Of a stretch of 64,000 nt of DNA, positions 1-9,416 are shown one piece after another. The position numbers and the translations under genes are program-made. The notes under the pieces were generated by a model. That model worked only from the letters and a program-made list of their open reading frames with translations. It did no database searches and was not told the origin of the DNA. The DNA is from CAVVAY01 sp963746465 (GTDB lineage: Bacteria > Actinomycetota > Actinomycetes > JACCUZ01), in assembly GCA_963746465.1 (NCBI GenBank), contig CAVVAY010000005.1, positions 496,001 through 560,000 on the forward strand. The letters run 5' to 3'. Position 1 is the stretch's first letter. Each line of letters opens with the position of its first letter.

Positions 1-464
1 TGGCAGTGATCGGCGACGACCAGCCGGACGTCTCCCAGCGCACCTGTGGCGAGCAGCTCACGGACCCGCACCATGTGCGGCACGAACCGGGCCCACATCG
101 CCTCCATCAGGAACACGCCGCGGGCCCGGGCAGCGTCCACCAGGGCCTGCGCCTCAGCGGCATCCATCGTGAACGGCTTCTCCAGCAGCACCGCCTTGCC
201 GGCGTCGATCGCGAGCATGGCCGCGTCGTGATGGCCGGGGTGGATGGTGGACACGTAGACGACGTCGACGTCGTCGTCGGCGACCAGCTCGGCGTACGAC
301 GGGTGGGCCTTCGGCACGCCGTGCTCCCCGGCGAAGGCGTCGGCGCTGGCTGCCTGTCGCGAGCCCACCGCGACCACCTCGGCGTCCGGCAGCAGCCGGA
401 GGTCCTCGACGAAGGCCGAGGCGATCCCTCCGGTGCCGACTACTCCCCAGCGGATGCTGCTCAC
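1..464 (-). CDS. Gfo/Idh/MocA family oxidoreductase, 3' part outside window
   Basis: This is the first ~154 residues of an NAD(P)-dependent sugar or inositol dehydrogenase-like protein. Read on the minus strand from GTG at 464, it has a Rossmann glycine motif GVVGTGGIA (residues 7-15) and the family catalytic motif LLEKPFT with Glu95-Lys96-Pro97. A strong ribosome site (GAGGAGG) lies just upstream of the GTG. The start overlaps the stop of the upstream DUF998 gene by 4 nt (GTGA), so the two are probably translationally coupled. The C-terminal substrate domain is cut off by the window edge, so the substrate cannot be judged. Confidence 0.88.
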   Translation of the reverse strand, partial: MSSIRWGVVGTGGIASAFVEDLRLLPDAEVVAVGSRQAASADAFAGEHGVPKAHPSYAELVADDDVDVVYVSTIHPGHHDAAMLAIDAGKAVLLEKPFTMDAAEAQALVDAARARGVFLMEAMWARFVPHMVRVRELLATGALGDVRLVVADHC

Positions 465-1057
465 GATCTCCTCCTCGATCCCCAGGCGGCCAGCAGGGGC
501 CACACCGCCTGCGCGCCGGCGGCCGCACGTTCGGACAGCCCGACCCGTTCGCTGTCGGCGACCAGCTCGAGAAAGAACCATCCCACCAGCCCGAGCAGCA
601 CCGCGCCGGCCGCCACCGAGGTCGCCGGCCGCAGCGGCCAGTCCGCCGACACCGACCGGCCGGCGAGCAGCGGCCAGGCGCCCAGGGACATGAAAGCCAC
701 TCCTGCGGCCGCGGTGTGCGCAGCCGAGCCGCCGCCGTCGGCCGGCTGCGGGAAGGCGGCGATCAGCAGCGTCGCCACGCCGCCCAGCCCGAGCACCACC
801 CGGCCCGTGGTCGCGGCGGGGCGCAGGGCCAGCGCGGTCGTCAGGTGGCAGGCTCCCAGCCCGGCCAGGGCCGTCGTCATCAGCCAGCGGTCGTCGGCGC
901 CGTGCGCAGCCAGGGCGCTGATCGTCTGGACCAGCGGGTCGAACCCGCCGCGCTGCCGGCTCGCTGCCCAGGTCCAGCCGCCGACGAGCAGCACCGGCGC
1001 GGCCGTCGCCGACAGCTGCCCCCACCAGGGGGTACGGCGGCTCGGCACGGGCCGCAT
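461..1057 (-). CDS. DUF998-like integral membrane protein
   Basis: This 198-residue protein is almost entirely hydrophobic. About five to six membrane spans are visible, at roughly residues 15-32, 58-78, 85-104, 112-131, 147-168 and 178-193. The pattern and length resemble the DUF998 family, whose function is unknown. Its stop overlaps the GTG of the downstream oxidoreductase by 4 nt, so the two form a small operon transcribed away from ppdK. The family assignment rests on overall pattern, not on a diagnostic motif. Confidence 0.65.
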   Translation of the reverse strand: MRPVPSRRTPWWGQLSATAAPVLLVGGWTWAASRQRGGFDPLVQTISALAAHGADDRWLMTTALAGLGACHLTTALALRPAATTGRVVLGLGGVATLLIAAFPQPADGGGSAAHTAAAGVAFMSLGAWPLLAGRSVSADWPLRPATSVAAGAVLLGLVGWFFLELVADSERVGLSERAAAGAQAVWPLLAAWGSRRRS

Positions 1058-1078
1058 CCTCGCACGGGGGCGGCTGGG

Positions 1079-1084
1079 TAGGCT
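1079..1084 (+). promoter_or_regulatory. Candidate -10 element for ppdK
   Basis: TAGGCT lies about 50 nt upstream of the ppdK start and would give a leader of about 43 nt ending in a GAGGAG ribosome site at 1121-1126. No convincing -35 is seen. Confidence 0.35.
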
Positions 1085-1133
1085 CCGCAGAGAGACTTGC
1101 CGGATCGACGACGATCACGCGAGGAGCACCACC

Positions 1134-3839
1134 GTGACGAAGTACGTCTACGACTTCACCGAAGGCAGCAGGGACATGAAGGACCTGCTCGGCGGCAAGG
1201 GCGCGAACCTCGCGGAGATGACCAATCTCGGCCTCCCGGTGCCACCCGGCTTCACGATCACGACCGAGGCCTGCAAGACCTACCTGGACAGCGGCGAGGA
1301 GCCGGCCGAGCTGCGTGACGAGGTGAGCACCCACCTCGACGCCCTCGAGCAGGCGATGGGCCGGCGGCTGGGCCAGTCCGACGACCCGTTGCTGGTGTCG
1401 GTGCGCTCCGGGGCGAAGTTCTCGATGCCCGGGATGATGGAGACGGTCCTCAACATCGGGCTCAACGACGACTCGGTCCAGGGGCTGGCCAAGCAGACCG
1501 GCAGCGAGCGGTTCGCCTGGGACTCCTACCGGCGGCTGATCCAGATGTTCGGCAAGACGGTGCTCGACATCGACGGTGAGCACTTCGAGGACGCCATCGC
1601 GGCGGCCAAGAAGACCCGGGGCAGCGACAACGACCTCGACCTGGACGAGAACGACCTGCGCGGCATCGTCGACACGTTCAAGGGCATCGTGCGTGAGCAT
1701 GCCGGCCGCGAGTTCCCGACCGACCCGCGCGAGCAGATGGACCTGGCCGTCCGCGCGGTCTTCGAGTCCTGGAACGCGCCGCGCGCCGTGCTCTACCGGC
1801 GCCAGGAGCGCATCCCGGCCGACCTCGGTACCGCGGTCAACGTGATGTCCATGGTGTTCGGCAACCTCGGCATGGACTCCGGCACCGGGGTCGCCTTCAC
1901 CCGCGACCCGGGTTCGGGGCAGCAGGGCATCTACGGCGACTACCTGCAGAACGCGCAGGGTGAGGACGTCGTGGCCGGCATCCGCAACACGTTGCCGCTG
2001 CAGGACCTCGAGGGCATCGACAAGCCGGCGTACGACCAGCTGCTCGAGATCATGGAGACGCTGGAGAACCACTACCGCGACCTGTGCGACATCGAGTTCA
2101 CCATCGAGCGCAACAAGCTGTGGATGCTGCAGACCCGGGTCGGCAAGCGCACCGCAGGCGCGGCCTTCCGGATCGCCACCCAGCTCGTCGACCAGGGTCT
2201 GATCGACCTCGACGAGGCCCTGCAGCGCGTCACCGGCGACCAGCTCGCCCAGCTGATGTTCCCGCGGTTCGACGAGAGCGCCGCCACCCGGCAGATCGCC
2301 AAGGGGATGAACGCCTCGCCGGGCGCGGCGGTCGGGAAGGCGGTCTTCGACTCGTACACCGCAGTCAAGTGGTCACGGTCCGGCGAGAAGGTCATCCTGG
2401 TGCGCCGCGAGACCAACCCGGACGACCTCGAGGGCATGATCGCGGCTCAGGGCATCCTCACCAGCCGGGGCGGCAAGACCAGCCACGCGGCGGTCGTCGC
2501 CCGCGGCATGGGCAAGACCTGTGTCTGCGGCGCGGAACAGCTCGACGTCGACACCAAGGGCCGCCAGATGACGGTCGCCGGCGAGGTGATCAAGGAGGGC
2601 GACGTCCTGTCGATCGACGGAACGTCGGGCAAGGTCTACCTCGGCGAGATGCCGGTCATGCCGTCCCCGGTCGTGGAGTACTTCGAGGGCAACCTCGACC
2701 CGGACCACCTCGACGAGAGCGACACCCACACCGACCTGGTGAAGGCCGTCCACCGGCTGATGCAGCACGCCGATGCCGCCCGCCGGCTGGGGGTCCGGGC
2801 CAACTCCGACACCCCGGAGGACTCCGAGCGGGCCCGCCGCTTCGGCGCCGAGGGCATCGGGCTGTGCCGGACCGAGCACATGTTCCTCGGCGACCGGCGC
2901 AAGCACGTCGAGCGGCTGATCCTGGCCGACGGCGACAAGGAGCGCGAGGACGCGCTGTCGGCGCTGCTCCCGCTGCAGCGCGAGGACTTCATCGGGATCT
3001 TCGAGGCGATGGACGGCCTGCCGGTCACGGTGCGGCTGCTGGACCCGCCGCTGCACGAGTTCCTGCCGGACTTCACCGAGCTCTCGGTGCGGGTGGCCGT
3101 CGCCGAGTCACGCGGCGAGGACAACGAGAACGAGCTGCGGCTGCTGCAAGCGGTGCACCGGCTGCACGAGCAGAACCCGATGCTGGGGCTGCGCGGCGTG
3201 CGGCTGGGCATCGTCGTCCCCGGCCTCTTCGCCATGCAGGTGCGGGCGATCCTCGAGGCCGCTGCCGAGCGGAAGAAGGCCGGCGGCGACCCCCGGGTCG
3301 AGATCATGATCCCGCTGGTCGACGCCGTGCAGGAGCTCGAGCTGGTGCGCGACGAGGCCGTGCAGATCGCCGCCGAGGTGTGCGAGCGCGAGGGCGTCGA
3401 GATCCCGCACCTGATCGGCACCATGATCGAGCTGCCGCGTGCGGCGATCACCGCCGGTCAGATCGCCGAGGCCGCCGACTTCTTCTCGTTCGGGACCAAC
3501 GACCTCACCCAGACCACCTGGGGCTTCTCCCGCGACGACGTCGAGGCGGCGTTCTTCTCGGCGTACCTGGAGAAGGGCATCTTCGGGGTGTCCCCGTTCG
3601 AGTCCATCGACGTCGACGGTGTCGGCGCCCTGGTGCGGATCGGCGTCGAGGAAGGCCGCAAGACCCGGCCCGACCTCAAGCTGGGTGTCTGCGGCGAGCA
3701 CGGCGGGGACCCGGACTCGGTGCACTTCTTCCACGACGTCGGCCTCGACTACGTGTCGTGCTCGCCGTTCCGCGTGCCGGTGGCGCGGCTGGAGGCCGGC
3801 CGGGCGGCACTGGCCAGCGAAGGCAGCGACAGCAGGTGA
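1134..3839 (+). CDS. ppdK: Pyruvate, phosphate dikinase
   Basis: This 901-residue enzyme interconverts pyruvate, ATP and phosphate with phosphoenolpyruvate, AMP and pyrophosphate, and is cytosolic. The N-terminal nucleotide-binding region begins with DLLGGKGANLAEM. The swivelling phospho-histidine domain carries GGKTSHAAVVARG with catalytic His451. The C-terminal PEP/pyruvate barrel has SFGTNDLTQTTWG and GVCGEHGGD with acid-base Cys853. Length is normal for bacterial PPDK (about 870-910). The reading frame stays open far upstream, but homology begins at GTG 1134 (TKYVYDFTEG), which has GAGGAG eight bases before it. With aceE elsewhere in the window it serves the pyruvate node. A PPDK regulatory protein is not adjacent. 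Confidence 0.97.
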   Translation: MTKYVYDFTEGSRDMKDLLGGKGANLAEMTNLGLPVPPGFTITTEACKTYLDSGEEPAELRDEVSTHLDALEQAMGRRLGQSDDPLLVSVRSGAKFSMPGMMETVLNIGLNDDSVQGLAKQTGSERFAWDSYRRLIQMFGKTVLDIDGEHFEDAIAAAKKTRGSDNDLDLDENDLRGIVDTFKGIVREHAGREFPTDPREQMDLAVRAVFESWNAPRAVLYRRQERIPADLGTAVNVMSMVFGNLGMDSGTGVAFTRDPGSGQQGIYGDYLQNAQGEDVVAGIRNTLPLQDLEGIDKPAYDQLLEIMETLENHYRDLCDIEFTIERNKLWMLQTRVGKRTAGAAFRIATQLVDQGLIDLDEALQRVTGDQLAQLMFPRFDESAATRQIAKGMNASPGAAVGKAVFDSYTAVKWSRSGEKVILVRRETNPDDLEGMIAAQGILTSRGGKTSHAAVVARGMGKTCVCGAEQLDVDTKGRQMTVAGEVIKEGDVLSIDGTSGKVYLGEMPVMPSPVVEYFEGNLDPDHLDESDTHTDLVKAVHRLMQHADAARRLGVRANSDTPEDSERARRFGAEGIGLCRTEHMFLGDRRKHVERLILADGDKEREDALSALLPLQREDFIGIFEAMDGLPVTVRLLDPPLHEFLPDFTELSVRVAVAESRGEDNENELRLLQAVHRLHEQNPMLGLRGVRLGIVVPGLFAMQVRAILEAAAERKKAGGDPRVEIMIPLVDAVQELELVRDEAVQIAAEVCEREGVEIPHLIGTMIELPRAAITAGQIAEAADFFSFGTNDLTQTTWGFSRDDVEAAFFSAYLEKGIFGVSPFESIDVDGVGALVRIGVEEGRKTRPDLKLGVCGEHGGDPDSVHFFHDVGLDYVSCSPFRVPVARLEAGRAALASEGSDSR

Positions 3840-3846
3840 CCGCTCG

Positions 3847-4470
3847 GTGAATCTGCTCCGACTCGCCGTCAAAGCCCTGGCGGCGGTGCTGGTGCTCGCC
3901 CTGATCGTCGTTCTCGGCACGGCCGGGAGGGTCTGGTGGTTCGCGCGCCAGGACGATCGGCGTAGCTCGGACGTCATCGTCGTGCTCGGGGCCGCCCAGT
4001 TCGACGGCCGGCCGTCGTCGGTCTTCACCGCACGGTTGGTGCATGCCCGGGACCTGTGGCGGGACGACGTCGCGCCGCGGATCATCACGGTCGGCGGCAA
4101 CCGCGAGGGCGACCGCTTCACCGAGGCCTCGGCCGGCAAGAACTGGCTCATCGAGCACGGCGTCCCCGCGGGAAAGGTCGTCACGGTCGGGACGGGCAGC
4201 GACACCCTCGGGAGCGTCGATGCGGTCCAGACCCGGATGCAGTCCCGGGGGTGGTCGACGGCGGTCGTCGTCACCGACCCGTGGCACGCCCTGCGCACCA
4301 GGGCGATGGCCACCGACCAGGGCATCGACGCGGTGATGTCACCGACCCGGCAGGGTCCGGCCGTCCGGCAGCGGTCGACCCAGCTGCGCTACATCGCCCG
4401 GGAGACCGGTGCCTACCTGTTCTACAAGGTGTTCGGCCACAGCTCGGGCCACGGGTCCAACGCGGTATGA
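3847..4470 (+). CDS. YdcF/SanA-like DUF218 membrane-anchored protein
   Basis: This 207-residue protein has one N-terminal membrane anchor (residues ~7-30) followed by a DUF218 domain. Family motifs are DVIVVLGAAQFDGRPS, ITVGGNREGD and VVVTDPWHALR. DUF218 proteins (YdcF, SanA, ElyC) are linked to envelope integrity, but their reaction is not established. The GTG start lies 7 bases after the ppdK stop. The 3' end overlaps the dgt start (ATGA), so ydcF-like and dgt are probably co-translated, possibly on the ppdK transcript. Confidence 0.85.
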   Translation: MNLLRLAVKALAAVLVLALIVVLGTAGRVWWFARQDDRRSSDVIVVLGAAQFDGRPSSVFTARLVHARDLWRDDVAPRIITVGGNREGDRFTEASAGKNWLIEHGVPAGKVVTVGTGSDTLGSVDAVQTRMQSRGWSTAVVVTDPWHALRTRAMATDQGIDAVMSPTRQGPAVRQRSTQLRYIARETGAYLFYKVFGHSSGHGSNAV

Positions 4471-5690
4471 GCCCCGCCGAGGGGCTGGCGCCGGCCGAGG
4501 AACGGTGGGTCGCGGAGCCGCAGAAGCGACCCGGCCGCACGGCGTACGAGCGGGACCGGGCCCGGGTGCTGCACTCGTCGGCGCTGCGCCGGCTCGCCGC
4601 GAAGACCCAGGTCGTGGTGCCGGGGGAGAGCGACTTCCCGCGCACCCGGCTCACCCACTCGCTGGAGTGCGCGCAGATCGGCCGTGAGCTCGGCAAGGCG
4701 CTGGGAGCGGACCCCGACCTGGTCGAGGCGGCCTGCCTGGCCCACGACCTCGGGCACCCGCCGTTCGGCCACACCGGGGAAGCCGCGCTGGACGAGGTGG
4801 CCCGGGACGCCGGTGGTTTCGAGGGCAACGCCCAGAGCCTGCGCATCCTGACCCGGCTGGAGGCCAAGACCTTCTCGCCGCAGGGTCGCAGCGTGGGGCT
4901 GAACCTCACCCGGGCCGCTCTCGACGCGGCCTGCAAGTACCCGTGGCCCCGGCAGGCGGGCAGCCGCAAGTACGGCGTCTACGACGACGACCTGGAGGTG
5001 TTCGGCTGGCTGCGGCACGGCGCGCCCGAGGGCCGCCGCTGCCTCGAGGCCCAGGTCATGGACTGGTCGGACGACATCGCCTACTCGGTGCACGACCTGG
5101 AGGACGCGCTGGAGGCAGGGCACCTGCGCGTGGACGTCCTGCGCGACCCGGACGAGCGCGGCGAGCTCATGACGCTCACGGCGGCCCGGGTGGCCGGCGC
5201 CGAGTCCGCGGAGGTCGAGCAGGCCATGGACCGGTTGCTGGCGCTTCCGTTCTGGCCGTCGTCGTACGACGGCAGCCACCGCAGCCTGGCCGCCCTGAAG
5301 AACACCACCAGCCAGCTGATCGGCCGGTTCTGCCAGGCAGCCGAGCGCGCCACCAGCGAGCAGTTCGGCCAGCATCCGCTGCGCCGGTACGACGCCGACC
5401 TGGTCGTGCCGCGCGAGGCCCGGCTCGAGGTCGAGGTCCTCAAGGCGGTGGCCGACCGCTACGTGATGTCCCGCGACGATGCGGCCCGCCGGTACGTCGA
5501 CCAGCGCGCACTGGTCCACGAGCTGGTCCAGGCCCTGCTCCGCGGTGCCCCCTCCGGGCTCGAGCCGCTGCTGCGCGACGACTTCCTCGCCGCCACCGAC
5601 GACCCCGGCCGGCTGCGCGTGGTGATCGACCAGGTCGCCCAGCTGACCGACACCTCCGCCATGGCCCTGCACGCCCGCCTGACCGCCTGA
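4467..5690 (+). CDS. dgt: Deoxyguanosinetriphosphate triphosphohydrolase-like protein
   Basis: This 407-residue HD-superfamily hydrolase removes triphosphate from dNTPs. Metal-binding motifs are TRLTHSLE near residue 60 and CLAHDLGHPPFGH with His93-Asp94. A later MDWSDDIAYSVHDLED supplies the last aspartate of the HD set. Length and motif order match bacterial dGTPase-like proteins. The ATG is fused to the upstream stop as ATGA. It lies directly before dnaG, a common actinobacterial order tying nucleotide pools to replication priming. Confidence 0.95.
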   Translation: MSPAEGLAPAEERWVAEPQKRPGRTAYERDRARVLHSSALRRLAAKTQVVVPGESDFPRTRLTHSLECAQIGRELGKALGADPDLVEAACLAHDLGHPPFGHTGEAALDEVARDAGGFEGNAQSLRILTRLEAKTFSPQGRSVGLNLTRAALDAACKYPWPRQAGSRKYGVYDDDLEVFGWLRHGAPEGRRCLEAQVMDWSDDIAYSVHDLEDALEAGHLRVDVLRDPDERGELMTLTAARVAGAESAEVEQAMDRLLALPFWPSSYDGSHRSLAALKNTTSQLIGRFCQAAERATSEQFGQHPLRRYDADLVVPREARLEVEVLKAVADRYVMSRDDAARRYVDQRALVHELVQALLRGAPSGLEPLLRDDFLAATDDPGRLRVVIDQVAQLTDTSAMALHARLTA

Positions 5691-5745
5691 TCCGCTGCCC
5701 CTTACGGGTGTGGGTGGTGGGCCGGTGGGACCGGCACGGCGCACG

Positions 5746-5751
5746 TAGACT
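5746..5751 (+). promoter_or_regulatory. -10 element of a probable leaderless dnaG promoter
   Basis: TAGACT ends 8 nt before the dnaG GTG and no ribosome site is present. This spacing places transcription start at or within a base or two of the start codon, as in leaderless actinobacterial mRNAs. Confidence 0.5.
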
Positions 5752-5759
5752 CCCGTCCC

Positions 5760-7619
5760 GTGGCAGGCCGGATCCGGGACGAGGACGTCGTCCTCGTCAA
5801 GGAGCGCGCCGACATCGCCGAGGTGGTCGGCGACGTCGTCACCCTGAAGCCGGCAGGTGGCGGCAACTTCAAGGGCCTGTGCCCGTTCCACGACGAGAAG
5901 AGCCCGTCGTTCTCCGTGCGTCCCTCGGTGGGGTCGTTCCACTGCTTCGGCTGCCAAGAGGGCGGCGACGTCATCTCGTTCGTGATGAAGGTCGACCACC
6001 TGACCTTCGCCGAGACCGTCGAACGGCTCGCGGGTCGCTACGGCATCACCCTGCGCTACGACGAGGGCGGCCCGGCCACGAACCGGCAGCCCGGCCAGCG
6101 CACCCGGCTGGTCGACGCGCACAACATCGCCGCGCAGTTCTACCTCGAGCAGCTGGCCACCCCGGCGGCCGCCCCCGGACGGCAGTTCCTGGCCGAGCGC
6201 GGCTTCGACCAGGCGGCCGCCGAGACGTTCGGTGTCGGCTTTGCCCCGCGCGACTGGGACAAGCTGACCCAGCACCTGATCGGCCGCGGCTTCACCACTG
6301 CCGAGCTGGTCACCGCCGGGCTGGCGCGCGAGGGCCAGCGCGGCCCGATCGACCGGTTCATGGCCCGGCTGCTCTGGCCGATCCGCGACATCGGCGGTGA
6401 CGTCGTCGGCTTCGGGGCCCGTCGGCTCTTCGACGACGACCGGATCGAGGCGAAGTACGTCAACACGCCGGAGACCCCGATCTACAAGAAGTCGATGCTG
6501 CTCTACGGCCTCGACCTGGCCAAGCGCGACATCGCCCGCCGGCTGCAGGCCGTCGTCGTCGAGGGCTACACCGACGTCATGGCCTGCCACCTGGCCGGGG
6601 TACCCACCGCCATCGCCACCTGCGGCACCGCGTTCGGCGACGAGCACATCAAGATCCTGCGTCGGCTGTTGATGGACCAGGCCGAGTTCCGTGGCGAGGT
6701 GGTCTTCACCTTCGACGGCGACTCGGCAGGGCAGAAGGCCGCGCTCAAGGCGTTCCAGGACGACCAGAAGTTCGTCACGCAGACCTTCGTCGCCGTCGAG
6801 CCCAGCGGCATGGACCCCTGCGAGCTGCGCCAGCACAAGGGCGACACGGCGGTCCGTGACCTGGTCGCCCGGCGGGTGCCGCTGTTCGAGTTCGCGATCC
6901 GCTCCAGCATCGGCACCTTCGACCTGGACACCGCCGAGGGCCGAACCCAGGCGACCCGGGCCGGCATGGAGGTGGTGCGGCGGATCCGGGACGTCTCGCT
7001 GCGGGCCAACTACGCCCGCTCGCTGGCCGGCTGGGTCGGCCTGGCGGACCCGGACGAGCTGGTGCGGTCAGCCCGCGGCGACGTCGGCGACGTCGGCCGG
7101 CGTCCGCCTGAGCAGCGCTCGCCGTCCGACCAGGGCCCGGACCCGCGTGACCCGGCCTTCCGGTACGAGCGGGACGTGCTCAAGGTCGTGCTGCAGGCGC
7201 CCGCCCTGGCCACCGGGTTCGACGACCTGGACGCGGCCGTCTTCACCGCGCCCGCCTACGCCGCGCTGCACGCAGCCGTGATGGCGGCAGGGGGCGTGTC
7301 GAGCGCGGGACAGGGCGGCCAGGAGTGGGTCACCAGGATTCACGAGGGGGCTGCCGACGACGTCGTACGACGGTTGGTCCGCGAGCTCGCGGTCGAGCCG
7401 TTGCCGTCCGACGACCAGGCCCTCACGCGATACGCCACCGAGGTGCTCGCCCGCCTGGAGGAGCTGGCTGCCACCCGTCGGATCGCGGAGGTGAAGTCGC
7501 GGCTGCAGCGGATCAACCCGGTCGAGCAGAGCGGCGAGTACAACCGGCTCTTCGGCGAGCTGGTGGCGCTGGAGGCGCACCGTCGCGCTCTGCGGGAGCG
7601 CTCCATCGGCACCCTCTGA
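5760..7619 (+). CDS. dnaG: DNA primase
   Basis: This 619-residue primase makes RNA primers at replication forks. The N-terminal CHC2 zinc finger has ligands Cys41, His44, Cys62 and Cys65. The Toprim core shows VVVEGYTDVMACHLAG and FTFDGDSAGQKAALKA with the metal-binding acidic residues. A C-terminal helicase-binding region follows after a variable linker near residue 450. The GTG start fits the conserved N-terminus and appears leaderless. A sigma-70 gene follows 90 nt downstream, echoing the primase-sigma linkage of the macromolecular synthesis operon. Confidence 0.98.
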   Translation: MAGRIRDEDVVLVKERADIAEVVGDVVTLKPAGGGNFKGLCPFHDEKSPSFSVRPSVGSFHCFGCQEGGDVISFVMKVDHLTFAETVERLAGRYGITLRYDEGGPATNRQPGQRTRLVDAHNIAAQFYLEQLATPAAAPGRQFLAERGFDQAAAETFGVGFAPRDWDKLTQHLIGRGFTTAELVTAGLAREGQRGPIDRFMARLLWPIRDIGGDVVGFGARRLFDDDRIEAKYVNTPETPIYKKSMLLYGLDLAKRDIARRLQAVVVEGYTDVMACHLAGVPTAIATCGTAFGDEHIKILRRLLMDQAEFRGEVVFTFDGDSAGQKAALKAFQDDQKFVTQTFVAVEPSGMDPCELRQHKGDTAVRDLVARRVPLFEFAIRSSIGTFDLDTAEGRTQATRAGMEVVRRIRDVSLRANYARSLAGWVGLADPDELVRSARGDVGDVGRRPPEQRSPSDQGPDPRDPAFRYERDVLKVVLQAPALATGFDDLDAAVFTAPAYAALHAAVMAAGGVSSAGQGGQEWVTRIHEGAADDVVRRLVRELAVEPLPSDDQALTRYATEVLARLEELAATRRIAEVKSRLQRINPVEQSGEYNRLFGELVALEAHRRALRERSIGTL

Positions 7620-7709
7620 TGCTCACCATCCGGACAGAGGTCACGGAAGCGTAGATCCACTTCCTAATCGGGCTGCGGTTGGTCACCTTCGCGGGGCAGA
7701 CTGGCCGTC

Positions 7710-8900
7710 GTGGGCGATGTTGTGGTCCTTCCGGATCCCGTCGACGAGGTGGTGACCCGGCTCCGCGCCAAGGGCGGTGGGGCGGGTCTCCTTCCGGCGC
7801 AGCTCGTCGCCTCCGCGGCCACCGAGTCCGGCCTGAACCCCGAGAGCGTCGACGAGATCGTGAGCAGCCTGGCCGCGGCCGGTGTCGAGGTCGTCGCCGA
7901 CGAGCCGTCGGTCGAGGAGCTCAAGGCCGAAGAGGCCGAGGAGCCCGAGCAGCCTTCCCTCGACGACGCCGGTCCGTCAGCGTCGGCGGACCTGGTGCGC
8001 GTGTACCTCCGTGAGATCGGCCGGGTGGCGCTGCTCACCGCGGCCGACGAGGTCGACCTGGCCAAGCGTGTGGAGGCCGGCGTGTTCGCCGCCGAGGCCC
8101 TGGCCGACCTGGAGACCAAGAAGGACCTCGACCCGGACCTGCGCCGGGACCTGCTCGCCGTCGTCGGTGACGGGCAGCGCGCCAAGCAGCGGCTCATCGA
8201 GTCGAACCTGCGGCTGGTCGTCTCGATCGCCAAGCGCTACGCAGGTCGCGGGCTGCCGTTCCTCGACCTGATCCAGGAGGGCAACCTCGGACTGATCCGG
8301 GCCGTGGAGAAGTTCGACTACACCCGGGGCTTCAAGTTCTCGACCTACGCCTCGTGGTGGATCCGGCAGGCGGTCTCCCGGGCCGTTGCCGACCAGGCGC
8401 GAACCATCCGCATCCCGGTGCACATGGTCGAGACCGTGAACCGGATCCTGCGCGCCCAGCGGATGCTGGTACAGACCCTCGGCCGCGACCCGACGGCAGC
8501 CGAGATCGCCGTCCAGGTCGACATGCCCGCCGAGCGGGTCGCGGAGATCAAGCGGCTGGCGATGGAGCCGGTGTCCCTGCACTCCCCGGTCGGCGAGGAG
8601 GAGGGCTCGGAACTCGGCGACCTCATCGAGGACTCCGAGTCGGTGCCGCCCGCCGAGCTGGTGTCGGCCGGCATGCTGGCCAGCCACGTCGAAGCCGTCC
8701 TGACCCACCTCGGCGACCGGGAGCGCGAGGTCGTCCGGATGCGCTACGGCCTCACCGACGGCGAGCCGCGGACCCTCGAGGAGGTCGGGCGGGCGTTCGG
8801 CGTCACCCGCGAGCGGGTGCGTCAGATCGAGGCCAAGAGCCTCGCCAAGCTGCGCCACCCGCACCTGTCCGCGCAGCTGCGCGACTACCTCGGCACCTGA
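7710..8900 (+). CDS. Sigma-70 RNA polymerase sigma factor, group 1/2 (HrdB/SigB-like)
   Basis: This 396-residue sigma factor has a region 1.1-like segment (~8-62), an acidic linker, region 1.2 (~93-125), region 2 (~165-235, with GLPFLDLIQEGNLGLIRAVE and FSTYASWWIRQAV), region 3 (~240-320) and region 4 (~330-388, with GVTRERVRQIEAKSLAKLRH). The conserved regions 2 and 4 predict recognition of TTGACA/TANNNT-type promoters. It is shorter than many actinobacterial primary sigma factors because the N-terminal extension is small, so primary versus group 2 status is undecided. A CAGACT -10 lies 7 nt before the GTG at 7697-7702, suggesting a leaderless mRNA. Confidence 0.93.
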   Translation: MGDVVVLPDPVDEVVTRLRAKGGGAGLLPAQLVASAATESGLNPESVDEIVSSLAAAGVEVVADEPSVEELKAEEAEEPEQPSLDDAGPSASADLVRVYLREIGRVALLTAADEVDLAKRVEAGVFAAEALADLETKKDLDPDLRRDLLAVVGDGQRAKQRLIESNLRLVVSIAKRYAGRGLPFLDLIQEGNLGLIRAVEKFDYTRGFKFSTYASWWIRQAVSRAVADQARTIRIPVHMVETVNRILRAQRMLVQTLGRDPTAAEIAVQVDMPAERVAEIKRLAMEPVSLHSPVGEEEGSELGDLIEDSESVPPAELVSAGMLASHVEAVLTHLGDREREVVRMRYGLTDGEPRTLEEVGRAFGVTRERVRQIEAKSLAKLRHPHLSAQLRDYLGT

Positions 8901-8930
8901 CCCACTGCCGGCGCGGCATAGCCTCCTCGG

Positions 8931-9413
8931 GTGAGGTTCCGACGCCCTGACCGGCTGCCCGCCGACGTGCGTGCCGAACTGCCCCTGCAGGCGGGGGAGC
9001 GGGTGATCGCGACGGCTCGGGACGGTGCCGGGGGCTGGGTGGTGGCCACCGACCAGGCGTTGCTCGCCCAGGACCGGCGGACGCCGTGGACCGACGTCGT
9101 GCACGCCCAGTGGTACGACGAGGATCAGCTGCTGACCATGGACCTCGCGCCAGGCGCCGGGTCGGCCGTGCGCCTCGTGCTCGCCGAGCCGGCCCGGGTG
9201 CCCGAGACGGTGCACGAGCGCGTGATGGCCAGCATCGTGCTCAGCCGGCGGGTGCCGATGGCAGTCGGCGGCGCCCGGGTCGTCGCACGTCGCGCTGGCT
9301 CCGAGGAGACGCTGTGGCAGGTGGTGCCGGACGCCGGCACCGACCTGGCCGATCCGGCGGTGCGCGCGCGGGTCGACGCGGTGCTGGCCGAGCTGCGGGC
9401 CGAGCTGGGCTGA
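8931..9413 (+). CDS. Conserved actinobacterial hypothetical protein
   Basis: This is a 160-residue soluble protein with no signal peptide, no membrane span and no family I can name. It is rich in short beta-strand-like stretches (VIATARDGAGGWVVATDQAL), and the pattern suggests a small beta domain followed by a C-terminal helix. The GTG start has TAGCCT ending 6 nt upstream (8919-8924) and no ribosome site, so it is probably leaderless with its own promoter. It converges on the topoisomerase gene with a 3-nt gap. Confidence 0.75.
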   Translation: MRFRRPDRLPADVRAELPLQAGERVIATARDGAGGWVVATDQALLAQDRRTPWTDVVHAQWYDEDQLLTMDLAPGAGSAVRLVLAEPARVPETVHERVMASIVLSRRVPMAVGGARVVARRAGSEETLWQVVPDAGTDLADPAVRARVDAVLAELRAELG

Positions 9414-9416
9414 GGG

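Noticed and set aside
6..1133. Upstream extension of ppdK by about 376 codons
   Set aside because: The extension is antisense to two minus-strand genes, and family homology and a ribosome site begin at 1134.
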